Notes: generated from the sequence alone by a model not told the origin. Numbered from the stretch's first letter, positions 12,861 to 25,400 are shown. The stretch: 64,000 nucleotides of DNA from Piper betle (GCA_033002965.1 JAURVB010014807.1:1-64000), one strand, 5' to 3'. Numbers and translations are program-made.

Positions 12861-14522
12861 TAATAATGGGTCAGGGGTCGCCATAGATGGATCCTACGAG
12901 AGGGGCTCTTCCTTTTTCTTCTTCTTCCGTGCTTTTGTCTTCTTTTTTAACGTCCAAGCCCCCCTTTTCCCAATATGCCTGGCTTTGTCTTTTATAAAGT
13001 TTTCCATGCTTCTTCTATTTCGAGATTACGGGCATGGGATCATAAACCGTCAGGATTTTCCACCCAAATTCTCTCCTTCAGTTTTGAATGATGGAGACTT
13101 TTTCTCTTGTAATCTCCTCTGGCAATTTTAGAATAGCATGGACCAATTCTTCAGAAATTATACACGTGGCCAGATAAATACGTGCAAACAATAAATAATA
13201 TTTATTTTTTAAAGAAAATAATATCATGATAATTCTGAAATTAATTCTGTATATTCTTAATATATATTATTAATAAGTATTACATATACCACGTGCATCA
13301 TGCATTTTTTGGATTTTGTTTTTCTCTCATCACATTTTTGCTTTTCATGCATTGTGGTTAATTCTGGTCATATAATAATTTTGTTATTTAACGATTTATA
13401 TTAAATTTAGATTTTTATCCTTTTTTATATGTTGAAAAATAATATGATGTACTGTCTTACAATAATATTAGTGATAAGACCCAATAAATAACTAGAGAAT
13501 CACAAATAAAAACATTCATTTAAATAACAAAAATATCACTAAGACATTTAATGAGTGGATGATTTGTTTAAAGCTGATTAGGCTTTACAATCATAATGGG
13601 TGTAAGGTCTTGCAAAAAAAAAATTAGAGTAATCAAATTAAAAATCTTTAAAATTATATTTAGTTATTAAAATTTATATTAATTAACTATTTGTGTATAA
13701 CTATATTTTTTAATTATAAAAAATATTTACTATTTTTGTTTAAAAATAATATCATAATAATTCTAAAATTAATTTTTTATATTCTTAATGTGTTTTATTA
13801 ATAAGTGTTTGATATATCTCTACTTGATCTTTAGCTAGTTTATTCTGAAGGGGTACTATTCTCTCCTTGATTCTAAGAGGATGCAACCATTTATAAAAGG
13901 TTACTCATACAAGACGAGTCTCATTACTTCGGAGGCAACTCTTTGTAAAGGGGTACTCCTATAACAATACTTCTAAGCAGATGCGACACTTTGAAAAGAG
14001 ACACTCTAAGATACAACTCCTTATAAGGGTACCTTCGAGCATTCTTTTAGTATGTACCTCTTCATAAAAGTCTACACTCTTGATTCTTTGTAAAAGTTAT
14101 ATTTAGAATTTCTTCCTTTTTTCATCCACAAAATTTCTTATAAATTACAATCTTTTCCCCCAAAAATTTCCTATGTATCTTGTTTTTTTCTAAAGATTCA
14201 CCTTTCCAATATATCGTTGTTCATTGAAAGAATGAGAAATATGATGGTATATTGTTTAGATCTATGATTTTTTAAGATCTAACCAATCCTTTTAAAAAAA
14301 AATCATTGTATTTGTTTCATGTGGTTTCCCCTAGACAAGATTCTTTTAAATCAATTCAAGAAGCGACTTGTCTTATCATCTTTCCAAACAATATCTTCAA
14401 TAATTTTCTTTTACAAAAAAATTTATTCAACTATTTTTAATTATTTTTGTTCTTTCATGTTTAAAACTATAAAGAATTTTTAAACATTTTCCTTATTTAA
14501 TTTATAAAGTTTGTTAATCCTA
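12861..14522. other. AT-rich spacer, no gene seen
   Basis: Nothing coding is visible. At about 13845-14095 there is a loose series of short related phrases (ggggtactc, 'aactctttgtaaaggggtac', ctccttataagggtacc) that may be a decayed minisatellite. Confidence 0.5.
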
Positions 14523-14531
14523 TCTAAAGTA

Positions 14532-15115
14532 GGGATCGGTGCAGAAAACCAAGTGACGGTGTCGAAGTGTGTCTAACCGAATTTGACCAATTGATTAGTG
14601 ATCAAATGAAAACAAATCAAATATGGATATTTCTTCACATAAAAGACCCACCGAGCGACCGGAAAAATCATAATTTAATGATATAAATAATATTTTTAAA
14701 GTTATTACCAAATTATCAATGATAATTGTTAAATTTAAAGCACATCAATCGTACTTTTTGATTTTTTTCATTGTGATATAATATTCTCTATTTAAATAGT
14801 TTTTTTAAAAAGTGATTTTATTTTTTATGATAATTGACATGAGAAAATTTAATAAAAATAAAAAAGATAACAAATATATAAGTAAGATATTAATTGTTGG
14901 AGAGAAAATTTGACATTATTCATGAAAAAATGATGACATTATATAATAAATGTGAAAGAAAATTAAATTCATACAGTAAGAGAATTTTTACCATGTCTCA
15001 CCACGACTGACTTGACCGAAGAAGTTTGACCGTGACGACTAACTTTTCTCTCGAGGTTAACTAGATGGACATAGATAATAACGTACCCAACATCTGACCA
15101 ACCGACAGCAACCCC
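14532..15115. mobile_element. 584-bp non-autonomous TIR element (Mutator-like size of TSD)
   Basis: The perfect 9-bp direct repeat TCTAAAGTA lies at 14523-14531 and 15116-15124. Between them the ends are partly inverted (GGGATCGGTG against GGGGTTGCTG, 7 of 10). The inside is AT-rich and non-coding, with GC-richer subterminal zones (about 14532-14660 and 14995-15115). A 9-bp target duplication is usual for Mutator-like elements; with such weak TIRs the superfamily is an inference. Confidence 0.55.
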
Positions 15116-15539
15116 TCTAAAGTATGAAAATATGTAAATTTTTATTTTTTTATTTTAAATTATTTTTGCCATTTCCTTATCATTGTTTTTGCCAAATGTA
15201 TTTTCTTATCGTCTTTGTAATCCATTCCTTCAATAATTTTTTTTAAAAAAAGACTTGAAACTATTTTTTACATTTTTTTGTTCTTTTATGTTTTCCTTAG
15301 TATTTTTATGATATTTATTGTAATTGAAGTTTAAAAATAATTTTTTGTATATTTTTGTAACAAATTTATTTTTTATATAATCATGTCTAAAATTTTGCAG
15401 TTTTATTATGATTCTTTTGACACTATTTTAAAAACTCAATAATCAATTATGTAAAAAATACATTTTAATGAATGTGGTAGTAAAATATTTTCATATTCTT
15501 TTCATATCATCTTTCTCTAAGAACATGAGAATGACATCA

Positions 15540-16152
15540 GAATTATGGAAAATGATCCAATCAACTTTCATTAGGCCATGAAGAGTTCTAATTCTCAAAA
15601 GTGAATTGATGTCATGAATGAAGAGATAAAGTCCATGAAAAATAATGACGTTTGGGATATTGTTCCATTGCCTAAAGGTGTCAAACCTATTAGTTGTAAA
15701 TGAATATTTAAAATCAAGAAGGATTCGAGGTGATGTAGAAAAATATAAGACTCGTCTTGTTGCGAAGGGTTTTATTCAAAAGGAAGGCATCGATTATAAT
15801 GAGACTTTCTCTCTAATTTCTTCGAATTACTCATTTAGAATAATTTTGGCAATAGTAACGCATTTTGATCTTGAGTTACATCAGATTGATGTAAAAATTG
15901 CATTTCTAGATGGTGATATTGATGAAACAACTTATATGGTGCAACCAAAACTTTTATATCGAAAGACTTAAAAGGATATAGTTTGCAAAGTAAAGAAATT
16001 TATCTATGGACTTAAGCAGACTTATCGTCAATGGTATCACAAATTTCATCAAGTTATTCTCCCGTTCCGTTTTGAGATGAATGTGATTGATGATTGTATA
16101 CAACATAAGTTTAGTGGGAGTAAGTATATTTTTCAAGTTTTATATGTTGAAT
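15540..16152 (+). mobile_element. Ty1/copia reverse-transcriptase fragment
   Basis: The plus-strand translation follows the copia RNase H/RT core: VWDIVPLPKGVKPI-like text near 15650, then YKTRLVAKGFIQKEGIDYNETFS, LELHQIDVKIAFLDGDIDE, MVQP, then IYGLKQ- and WYHKFHQV-like text to 16150. Stops and frameshifts occur at about 15600, 15700 and 15970. The match ends near the YVDD region, just before a giant LTR. No LTR, PBS or polypurine tract belonging to it was found. Confidence 0.85.
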
Positions 16153-16271
16153 ATAGCATGTGATACAATTAATGGTAAAGTTTTTTAAATTCATAACATA
16201 GAAATCTTTAAAATTACTCAATTATGTTTAAATATCATAGTTTTACTACTGTAATTATTTATATTTATACT

Positions 16272-18032
16272 TGTAAAACCCACGATTTGAGTCAGGGTTT
16301 TATATTTAGAACCGGTCGGTTCGACTGTTATTTTTGAGTCGAGTCAGTTTCAGAACACGTATACTGAGCCGACGCCAGTCATGTGTATGAGCTATGAAGG
16401 TCATGTATACCCAAGTATATGATGATAACATCATGAACACAGTAGAACAGAATGAGTTATCAGAATATATGAGAGTATGCCAGTTACTTTTGTTTAATTT
16501 TATATATAGTGGATCGTAGAATTAGTTTTAGGTCGTTTACCGCGTTAGGACACGTTACGAGCAGTTTGGGTGGGTTGATAGTTCTAGAGCATATCATTAT
16601 GATGTTTTGGTGTTTTTTTTTATTTTATGGGATTTTTCCCGATTTTTATGGAAATTTTTAGATTTACGGCTACTTAATTATTATTCTTAACTTGAGCCGG
16701 AGGCAAGTCAAGTAATATTTACAAGTTTGCCACTAGCCCTTTTCTTCCCTCCCGACACCTTCTTCCCCAAAAGCTTGCCCCAATGCCGCCCCCATGCAAC
16801 GTCGCCACCACTGCTGTGGGCATAGGCCCGTTGCCGATCGTCGCCGGCTAGCCCCGCCACGGCGTCGCAATGCCTTCCCGACCAGTCCCGGCCACCATCT
16901 GGCCGCCGCAATGCTGGATTGCCCCGCCAAGCGCCGCACCCACTTTGCGCTCGCGTCGCCGATTCCACCGCCGGCGACCGTCGTAGCAGCCATCCAGTGG
17001 TCACCTCGACACCTTTGACCAACCCACGACCCTCCCCGACCGGAGCAAAGGCCATCGCCGCCCAAGCCAGCTGGATCTAGCCACCCACCGTCGCCGCCTC
17101 TATTTTAGCCATTTTCTGGCAAGCCACCGCCTCGGCCGACCACGTCAACTTTGTAGACATGTCGGTTCGCCGAACCGGTTCCAATGGTACCCAATACAAT
17201 TGCTTTCCAGCCAGTAGACGCCGTCGGCGGTTGTCACCGGAAAACCGCCGGAAGCTGCCCGAAACCCGCCGGAAAACCGGATTCGCTGGAATTTGCCGGA
17301 CCTTCCGCGGAGCTCATCCAGTCGATCCCAATCGAACTTCGGACGCCGATGAGTGCCGAATTCGAGCTCCGAGACGCGTGACGAAACCCTAGTCATCGCC
17401 GATTGCCGATGACGTGAGGTATAATTACCTCTGAGTTAGTTAATTAAAATTGATGATTGTTAGCACAGCATGATAGGATTGATTGATTCCCATGATAGAA
17501 GTCTGAGCATGAAAGAAGTAATGATATGTATGATATGATTGGTAATGAGTAAATGTTAAGTGATCTGATGATGTAAAGTAAACCTGAGCATGTTAATCAG
17601 GCACGATGTAACTTAGGAAAAATACAATAAAATTGGTATGAATAGGATGAGTTAGAATTATTTTCATACTTATGATTATTTGATTGTTGATTGATGTTCA
17701 TTGAGTTTGATGCATCATTTAGTTAGCGGGCATTAGTGTTTAGTTTTGATGTGTAGGTACGGAGTAGGAGCTTCGCCGCCTAGGCGCGATGACACGTTTG
17801 GAGCTTCTACCAGGTCCGTTTAGGATTCGTCTCTGTTTTACGCTCTTCTATTGTATGTTTATTTTATTATCTGCAGGACGGGTTAAGTGGCGTTTTATCG
17901 GATCCCACTTAACTCGGGCCATTTAACCGAACAGTTTTCCGGATTAATAACCCGGGGGACCCTCGAGGATGATTTCGAAAACAAGATCCACCACAAGTTG
18001 CCTTCGGGCCTATTATATGAATCCCTACCCAG

Positions 18033-18078
<46 letters not shown>

Positions 18079-19268
18079 TTCGTGTTTTCAGTGAGATGAG
18101 AGATGGAGAAATCAACTGCACGTACCATGAGCGGATGCCGTGACAGTCAAAGCGGGCTCTGGATTAGTGCCAGCAGACTGTTCCATTCCCGAGGGATCCT
18201 GACAACTCTGCGTTTGAGTTCTTCACACCCGGAGAATGTGGAGGTTTACGGGTATAGTTTAGTACAGCACATGTCCGGACTTGTGGTTCAAAGGGTACTA
18301 AAGGCGACTGCCTGAGAGTACTCAGCCTTTGTGCTCAAGGCCAGGAGAAATATGGAGGTAAGGAGAGGGCTTAGGATTTGAGACCAGAAAATGATGTAAG
18401 AAAATGTCGACAGCAGCATCAGTAGCAATAGATCAGTAAGTTCGGGATGCTACCGGGTCTGCAACCTAGTGGCTCCTCAGTAGTGCCCTTCAAAGTGTTC
18501 ACATGGAGTATATGATGTTTTCTTTCATATGAGAGTTTGCTCTCATAGCCAGCTTGTTATAGTTATTTTATTTTCCGGACCAGTAACACTTGTTACTGAC
18601 GTGTTTTTATACTATATGTAGGCAATAATTACGAGTTGGAGGAGCCAGCTTGGACGGAGAAGCACTATTATCGCTTGCACACATGTCAGTCGATTGAGTG
18701 GTTATATTTTATTTATGATGCTATTATATTGTGAATTAATTGAAATGCTAAGACATGGTATGATATGATTGAATTTTATGAGATGATTATAAGATATGAT
18801 GATGTGACATGATTAAATGCTAAGACACAATGACAGAATGTGAAACATGAATAGATTATGCAACAGGAGCGTGGTGGGTTGAGACCCAAGCTTTAGAGCG
18901 AGTAAACAGTATATCAGATTGTGTGAATGAAGTTGTGTGATATATATATAGATACATGTTGCATATATGTTTATATATAGTATTTTGACAGGGTGATCCT
19001 AATTGCACTTTTAGGGGAAACTCTGTTTGTTTTATTCAGAATTTTCATCGATTTTGATCATAATTGTGATGGTGTGTAATTTAGTTTGCATGTCATTCAT
19101 GTAGTATCATGTTAGGATTCTGTACATTCATCCATGCATAACGAGTAATACTTCATCTTAAGACGCCGAGATTAGATCCGCGCGAGTTGGGTTCAGGTTA
19201 GCCAACCTAACCAGGGCTTGTAACATGCTAGTTCAGTTTACAAGCGTGGACCGGATTTGGGTGTTACA
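16272..19268 (+). mobile_element. Giant LTR, copy 1 (solo, ~3.0 kb)
   Basis: It begins TGTAAAACCCACG and ends GGGTGTTACA, the same termini as the LTRs of the element at 28890-36228, with similarity along the whole length. It includes a GC-rich island (about 16740-17400), a (TA)n run at 18036-18075, and no open frame conserved between copies. No internal retroelement region follows, so it is a solo LTR. The flanking 5-mers (ATACT and ACCTA) do not match, so the target duplication is lost or the copy arose differently. Confidence 0.8.
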
Positions 19269-20000
19269 ACCTACCGATTTCTACTTATTTTACACATCGT
19301 CATAATTATTTCTCGGTTATTTTTAATATTATTATTTAACCATTATATTCTAAAAGTAGATATTTTTAGATTCTTGCTTTTTCAAAGGGTTCAAAACTTT
19401 AAGAGTTTTATACAAACCACTTTTCACCAATTTACCTTTGATCCATATATCATTAATTTTTACCAAATTAGGTGTATAACATCTTAAATTATTATTTAAA
19501 AACCAAATCATAGAAACTTATTAATTTTTAATTAAATATATTCACTAAATGATATTAAGACAATAAATTTGAGCGCTAACTTAAGTATTTCCTATGAGAG
19601 AATTATAGTTCTAAGTGAAAACACCAAACATTTCTCACTAAATCCATAATATTGTATCTATATATCTTCCACTACTAACATTTTAGTTTAAAACTCAATT
19701 GGGTATAGTAATTATTGTATCAATTTTATATGTGATGAAAAGAATTTTTAGATTAATTTTATGTGTCATTTTTACATCATAAGGAGTTTCCCTTATTATT
19801 AATGAGAATAGGGGAATACTTTTCAATGTAACAAAATTTCCCTAAGATTAAATTTCCCAAAGAAAAGCTGTGGATGACCGTCTAGATCTGGTTGCTTAGC
19901 AAAGACCAGCTAGAAGAAGCCAAATTTAGTCAAGGAATAAAATTATTGATCCCGTCGGTTAAGGACGCCATCCTTTTGTAGATGGTCTCCGGTTTGATTC
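19269..20000. other. AT-rich spacer, no gene seen
   Basis: This is simple AT-rich DNA with many stops in every frame. I found no repeat partner elsewhere in the window. Confidence 0.5.
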
Positions 20001-20425
20001 CAATGAGCGAGCGAGAAGCTCTCAACCCCGGGCGTTGTGGTGTGAGCGAAAATTTATTGCCGTCCAAAAAATTGCTTGCGGAAGAAACAGAGAACTTCAT
20101 AACCAGTCTAATAAAGCAAAACAAAACACACCAGAATCAAAACACATCGACATCTTCACCTTATACATAAAGACAGAAAAGTTTTCAGAAAAAAATTCAT
20201 AGGGCAAAGAATTTACGGTAGCCTATCATCTATTGTTTGTGAACAGTATGCTTGCCTATCATGTTGGCAAGTGGTAATGGGCCCCAATCCAAAATACTCA
20301 TGACTAACACCGGTAATTGTGGACGCCGTGAATCCCAATCTTGCCCACACAGGTGAACATTCGGCTTTCCTAGTCATTTATAGAATGCCCAAAATATTTT
20401 TAAAGGCATTCATGAAACAAGTATT
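20001..20425. repeat. Direct repeat of 21967-22380
   Basis: This segment repeats the sequence just upstream of the intact DUF295 gene's 3' end in the same orientation. Shared text includes 'gggcgttgtggtgtgag', 'agacagaaaagttttcag', 'tgttggcaagtgg' and 'aacattcggctttcct'. Together with the arms at 1-1110 and 20430-22262 it shows that this locus was duplicated more than once. Confidence 0.75.
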
Positions 20426-20429
20426 CTTA

Positions 20430-22262
20430 AGTAGTGAATTGGGCTTCCAACAGCTACGAATTGGACCAACCCTGCACGCCCTACGACAATAAACATGTAA
20501 ACAGTTAAAGATGGCTTGACTCTTGAATTTAAAAGATCATTATGTCAAACTAGGAGACAATGACAAGTTAGTCTTTTCTATTTAGTTATTTTCTTTCCCA
20601 AAGCCATCCAGAAACAAGTTTGCGAAAAATCAAGTTGAAACTTTCAAACCCATTCATTTTATTTTACATTTTTTTACAATGATTAAAAGTCCGAATATAA
20701 TAACTACACATAGGATTAAGCAATGCATTTAATCGATACACGCTGTTATACATTAAATTGACACATACAAATAGGGTTGCTAATTGAGCGAGCCAGCTCA
20801 TGAGCATTTAGCATTCGGCTCGGCTTGACTCGACTCGAAACTCGACATTTAAATGCTCGACTCGAACTCGACTCGAACTCGAATCTTACGAGCCGAGCTT
20901 GAGCAAGGTCGTGTTCGACTCGACCCGACTCGGTTGTAACTCGAACTCGACTCGAACTCGACTCATAGTTCGACTCAAACTCGACTTGATAAATAATATA
21001 ATTATATAGTCTTTATATTATATTATATTATATATATATATATATATGAAATATAAAAACAAAGAAGTAAGATAGTTGAGATAGTAAGTATTCACCTTGA
21101 TGACTTCAAGGTTGTGGGTTCAAACCACATTGGCCTCATTTTTTTTTTAAGTGAGGTACTTTTGACTTTTAATCGAGCTGGTTTCGAGCTAACGAACGAG
21201 CTCACAAGAATAAACGGTTTAAGTATATTCGAGCTCGAGTCGAGCTTGAACTCATAAAAGATATTCGAGTCGAACTCGAGCATGTATGTCCAAAACTCGT
21301 TCGATCTCGAGTCGAGTTCGAACGAGTTTCGAATTATTCGAGCCGAGTTCGAACACATGTTGAGCTCGGCTCGCTCGCTCAATTAGCACCCTACATACAA
21401 ACAACAACACGTTATTATACATTTGATTGACGCATGCAAACAACTACGTACCCCCTTTACAAGTCGAAATCCTGTTTATTAACTTCTTACTCTTTTTTAA
21501 ATTTTACACTGATTTCTACAAAAATAAGAGAAAAACCTGATTCAAGATAAAAAATGACTGATACACAAGAATTGTTAGGAATTCAATGGTGGCCTCTAGC
21601 AAGAAATTTGACCAATCAAAATACCAAAAATAAATCAAATTATTATAATTTATCTTCTCACATAAAAAGTTTCTTTAAAGAAAATCAAAATATATAAAAT
21701 TTATATATAAGAAATTAGATATTAGATTATTATAGTTTATCTTAGTATAAGTCGCTCATAGGGCCACGTCTTGTCTAGTTATTTAAAATCCATTAATATT
21801 CTTTGCTTTGAAAAACAATAAATATAAGCTCAAGCCAAATCAGGATGACCACAATTTATTCGCCAACTTATAGTCTTTTTTTAAAAATTATTGTTTGGTT
21901 TGCATACATACTATTACGACATCAGCAGACGGCCGAATCAGGCAATCCCTTGGCAAAAAATTATCCCTGGGCGTTGTGGTGTGAGTGAAAATTTATGGCA
22001 GTTCAAAACATGGTTTGCCGAAGCAACAAAGAAGCTTCATAACCAGTAAAATAAAGCAAAACAAAACACACCAGAATCACAAGCACACATCGGCATCATC
22101 ACCTCATGCATCTAGACAGAAAAGTTTTCAGAAAAATGAATCGGAGTAAAGAATTTATGCTGATCTATTATCTATTGTATTTTAACAGTACGCTTGCCTA
22201 TCGTGTTGGCAAGTGGAAACGGGCCCTAATCCAAAATCCTAATGAGTAATTAAACCGTGACA
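20430..22262. repeat. Second arm of the large inverted repeat
   Basis: This is the reverse-complement partner of 1-1110. It is longer because a 621-bp TIR element has been inserted at 20772. The arm 1-1110 is therefore the empty site for that element. No gene is seen apart from the inserted element. Confidence 0.75.
20772..21392. mobile_element. 621-bp TIR element with 9-bp target duplication
   Basis: ACATACAAA flanks the element exactly (20763-20771 and 21393-21401). The ends are inverted: left AGGGTTGCTAATTGAGCGAGC, right (reverse complement) AGGGTGCTAATTGAGCGAGCG. Both halves are packed with short TCGACTCGAACTCGAG-type motifs that make the whole element able to fold on itself. The 9-bp duplication points to a Mutator-like non-autonomous element. 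A (TA)n run lies near 21020-21046. An odd insert near 21090-21150 contains GGTTCAAACC, which resembles the B box of a tRNA promoter, followed by a T run. Confidence 0.8.
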
Positions 22263-22612
22263 AACACTTGTAAATGTGGACTATGTGTATCCTAATCTTG
22301 CCCACACAGATGAACATTCGGCTTTCCTTTTCATATCTAGAATGCCCAAAATATTTCAAAAGATATTCACGAAACAAGTACTAAAAATCATATGTTTAAG
22401 CACTGACTTGAGGGTTTCCCATATGAGTTCATCTAACAACGTATGAGCTGCTTGCTAATGCTCTAAACTTGCATTTCGTTTCTGCTCGCCAATGTCAGTG
22501 TTCTTTCCAAAGAAAATGTAGGATACCTAATTCTCATATGGGAATTAGGTATCCTACCAACATGCGACAGAGTCCAAAAAGAAAACAAAGGCAATTCAGA
22601 TGAAGTGTACAA

Positions 22613-24946
22613 CTAGTTTATCTCACCATTGCAAGGATTGAATGTGACCCAAAGTGAAGGAGAAGGGGGCTGTGAGGCTGATCCTCCAAAGGAAATTGGC
22701 TCGTACAGCCCATCTTCCAAGCTGTAAACGCTCATGTCGTACCGTCCAATTTCATCTTCGAAGTAACGACTGCGGGTGAAATATATACAATTCCTCCGAA
22801 ATCCAGTACTTGGAGGAACAGGTGACAGAGCCATGGACGTGTTTTCACCCAAGAACAAGCAACAATCACCCAAGTCCTTCACTTCCACCCATTCGGCTTC
22901 GTCCATGAGTTTAAAAACAACCAATGAGCCGTTTCCCAGCACAGTAGTATCGTCTAATTGTAATGGTCTTGACACTCCAATAAGTTCGCCAGAAACTTCA
23001 AGGCAATAGGATATAAAATGGCTATAGATGTTCAATATGTGGTCTGGGATAGGGGACCTCCCTACTGAAAACCACAATATTTCCACTGGATCCAATCTCC
23101 AACATTCAATGTTGCCCAAATCCGAGGCGAGACCATACACGAGACCCTGGTTGTGTGCTATGTCAGTGAGATAACGGCGAGATCTTTCCCTCGCCCAAGC
23201 TTCATCGCGGCCGGGTTTCACCAAGAACAGGTCGTCGAAGATGATTGCTGCCACTGTGCAATTTACGGATTCGCTTGGATTGCCTATGATGATTGCCTTC
23301 CTCATGAAGTTGTCAGGCTGCGTGAGGTCAACTTTTGTGAACAGTGGATGTGATGGCAGCCGAACTTGCTTCCTGGTCATGGGGTTGAGGAGGTGGATGT
23401 CCATGTCTTCTCCCACAGTAACCAACCAGCCATGGCCTGACCCGCAGCAGCGCCTCCCTTGCGCCTCCGGCAAGTAAAGTTGGAAAGTTTGGTGCATGCT
23501 CCACTCAATGAAGTTCCTATTGTCCGAGTCGGTCTTTTCGGGGAGCATAAGCTTGGGAAGGTGAAGCGAGGACATGCCAGTGAGGGCCTCCATTTGCTGG
23601 GCAAAGCCAAACCATTGGCTGTCAAGGATGAGGCATCGCCACGATTTACAAACAGCACTGAGCCTGACAAGATCAGAGAGGTTGCCCTTCATCCGGTCGG
23701 CAAGGAGAGAAAGAATGTCAAAGGGGAGGTTTGACCAGGATCTGTCCTCGGCTATGTTCGTCCCATTGCAGGGAAACCCTAGGACAAATACAAGTCCTAG
23801 TATTAGATTCTACACTTGGGGCATAGCTTCAACTAATACAAGAGTACACAAAGACTACCATATCAATTAGTAGGTTATGTTAATTTATAATTCACACTTT
23901 AAAACGTACATGAAAAAGAATGACATGAGAGAGATGCCAGACCAAGAGAGAAGTAATACATGGATACTGGAGTGTGGACACTCCCATATCCATTCAAGTA
24001 ATAATAATCTTCCCATGACAAGGACAACTAAATTAGAGGGAAATTTATCGAATTTGGGGGTGGAATCATCATATGATCTAAGTGAATGGCTAGATCTCCA
24101 CTTAGCTGGTAAAGGAATATCCACACTAACTTGCCAATACTAAGCAATCTCATTAATAAATCTAACACGGCAGAAGGAAAGGGCAAGGCAAGCGATAAAA
24201 AAAGCACCTCCTACCATCTCCCTATCACATTTTGCACATCTAAGCCTACGCTGCTCACATCTGTTGATCACCGCAAAACATATTTCGATCATAGGATCCT
24301 AACATGTTATCATAGATTGGCAAATGAGATGGAGATGAACCAAGATTCAATGAGTTTACACTCCTCACGACGTCATCCATCGCATCCAAGCAACATCACA
24401 TTTTCACAGCGTGAAAAGAAAAGAATAACAAGATCAACAACAACCAAACCATCAACCACAACAACAACATATTTCAAGGTTAGGATCAGAAAAGAAAAGA
24501 ATAACAAGATCAACAACAATAACAACAACAACATATTTCATGGTTAGGATCAGAGGATCCTAACATGTTATCATTGTTTGACAAATGAGATGGAGATGAA
24601 CCAAGATTCAATCAGTTTACACCCTCACGACGCGATCAATCGCATCCAAGCAACATCACATTTTCACAGCATGAAAAGAAAAGAAAAACCAGAACACCAA
24701 CAACAACAACATCAACCACAACAACAACAACAAAGATCTTTTAAAAGAAATATATCTACAAGATTACGGCAGATAAACTTCCACATACCGGTACCTAGCT
24801 CACCCTGAGCGGAGGAGAAGGTGAGTCCTCCTCCTCTTCCAACTAGACCCACCCCGCCCAAACCTCATATCTCTTCCCTCTCAAGAAACAAAACCGAAAC
24901 TCGCACCTGCATCTTGGTCGGCGGCGGTCGTCGTCTCCGGCTGCAT
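22613..24946 (-). CDS. KIB/DUF295 F-box protein (SKIP23-like)
   Basis: The product is a probable F-box adaptor of an SCF ubiquitin ligase: an N-terminal F-box would bind SKP1 and the C-terminal DUF295/KIB beta-propeller would bind an unknown target. Proposed exons are 24907-24946 (13 codons plus one base, donor CAG|GTGCGA) and 22613-23751 (acceptor CATAG|CC). The phases fit, giving 392 residues, a normal family length. Visible features are the F-box DRSWSNLPFDILSLLADR with VCKSW (residues 17-52), GSGHGWLV (117-124), the DUF295 signature LLNPMTRKQVRLP (134-146), PGRDEAW, DLGDCCLFLGEN (306-317), NCIYF, and SVYSLEDG near the end. Without exon 1 the only ATG in frame is at 23692, which would cut the F-box in half; this is why I prefer the two-exon model, but exon 1 is an inference. 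The 1.15-kb intron holds a direct repeat. The gene looks undamaged, unlike its relative at 9001-10047. Confidence 0.85.
24293..24700. repeat. Direct repeat plus CAA-rich tract in the DUF295 intron
   Basis: About 150 bp starting AGGATCCTAACATGTTATCAT (near 24293) recur near 24551 with few changes, at a spacing of roughly 258 bp. Each copy is followed by a CAA/AAC-rich simple repeat (about 24435-24470, 24512-24535, 24697-24732). Confidence 0.8.
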
Positions 24947-25068
24947 CTGGGACGACGACGACAGTCTTCTCCGTCGAGGGGGCGATCGGGCGGCGGCGGC
25001 GACGACGGCTACGGAGCGAGGAGGCGCTCAGGCGGAGGGCGAAAGTGAAAATGGAGCTTTTGCTGCCG

Positions 25069-25400
25069 GCCCGCACATTTTTAGCGCCAATGCAAATCAG
25101 AATCAAATTATAAGATGACGTATTAGACCCTTTTAAGCGGTCTCTTAAAGAGTCCAGAAAGTTAAGTCGGTTGCAGCATTTCACCCATCCTAAAACATAA
25201 ACATATGCACTTATATATCTACAAACAAATTTTGGTGGTTTAATCAATTATGAGCTTTAAAAAATTGCCTCCCATTAGTAATTTTGGGACCATTTCTTGT
25301 CGCTTTCTAGCTTTTTTATATTTTTTTACAATAAAATTAAAATTTTTATATGCTTCGTCTAAAGTGGCAAACTAGTCACTTAGTTAGCTCAACTCTTAAT
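25069..25400. repeat. Upstream region of the DUF295 gene, duplicated at 27399-27712
   Basis: Starting just upstream of the proposed first exon, about 310 bp are repeated in direct orientation at 27399-27712. Shared text includes TTTTTAGCGCCAATGCAAATC and AAGATGACGTATTAGACCC, with only scattered changes. Because the gene reads leftwards, this segment is in its promoter position. The second copy has no DUF295 gene attached. Confidence 0.75.

Noticed and set aside
16708..17065. Minus-strand frames of 110-115 codons in LTR copy 1
   Set aside because: They overlap each other and are not conserved in the other LTR copies.
21100..21130. Possible tRNA gene (GGTTCAAACC)
   Set aside because: Only the B-box-like part is present. 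There is no acceptor stem, D-arm or anticodon arm that folds.
23153..23870. Plus-strand frames opposite the DUF295 exon
   Set aside because: Antisense shadows of a well-supported coding exon.
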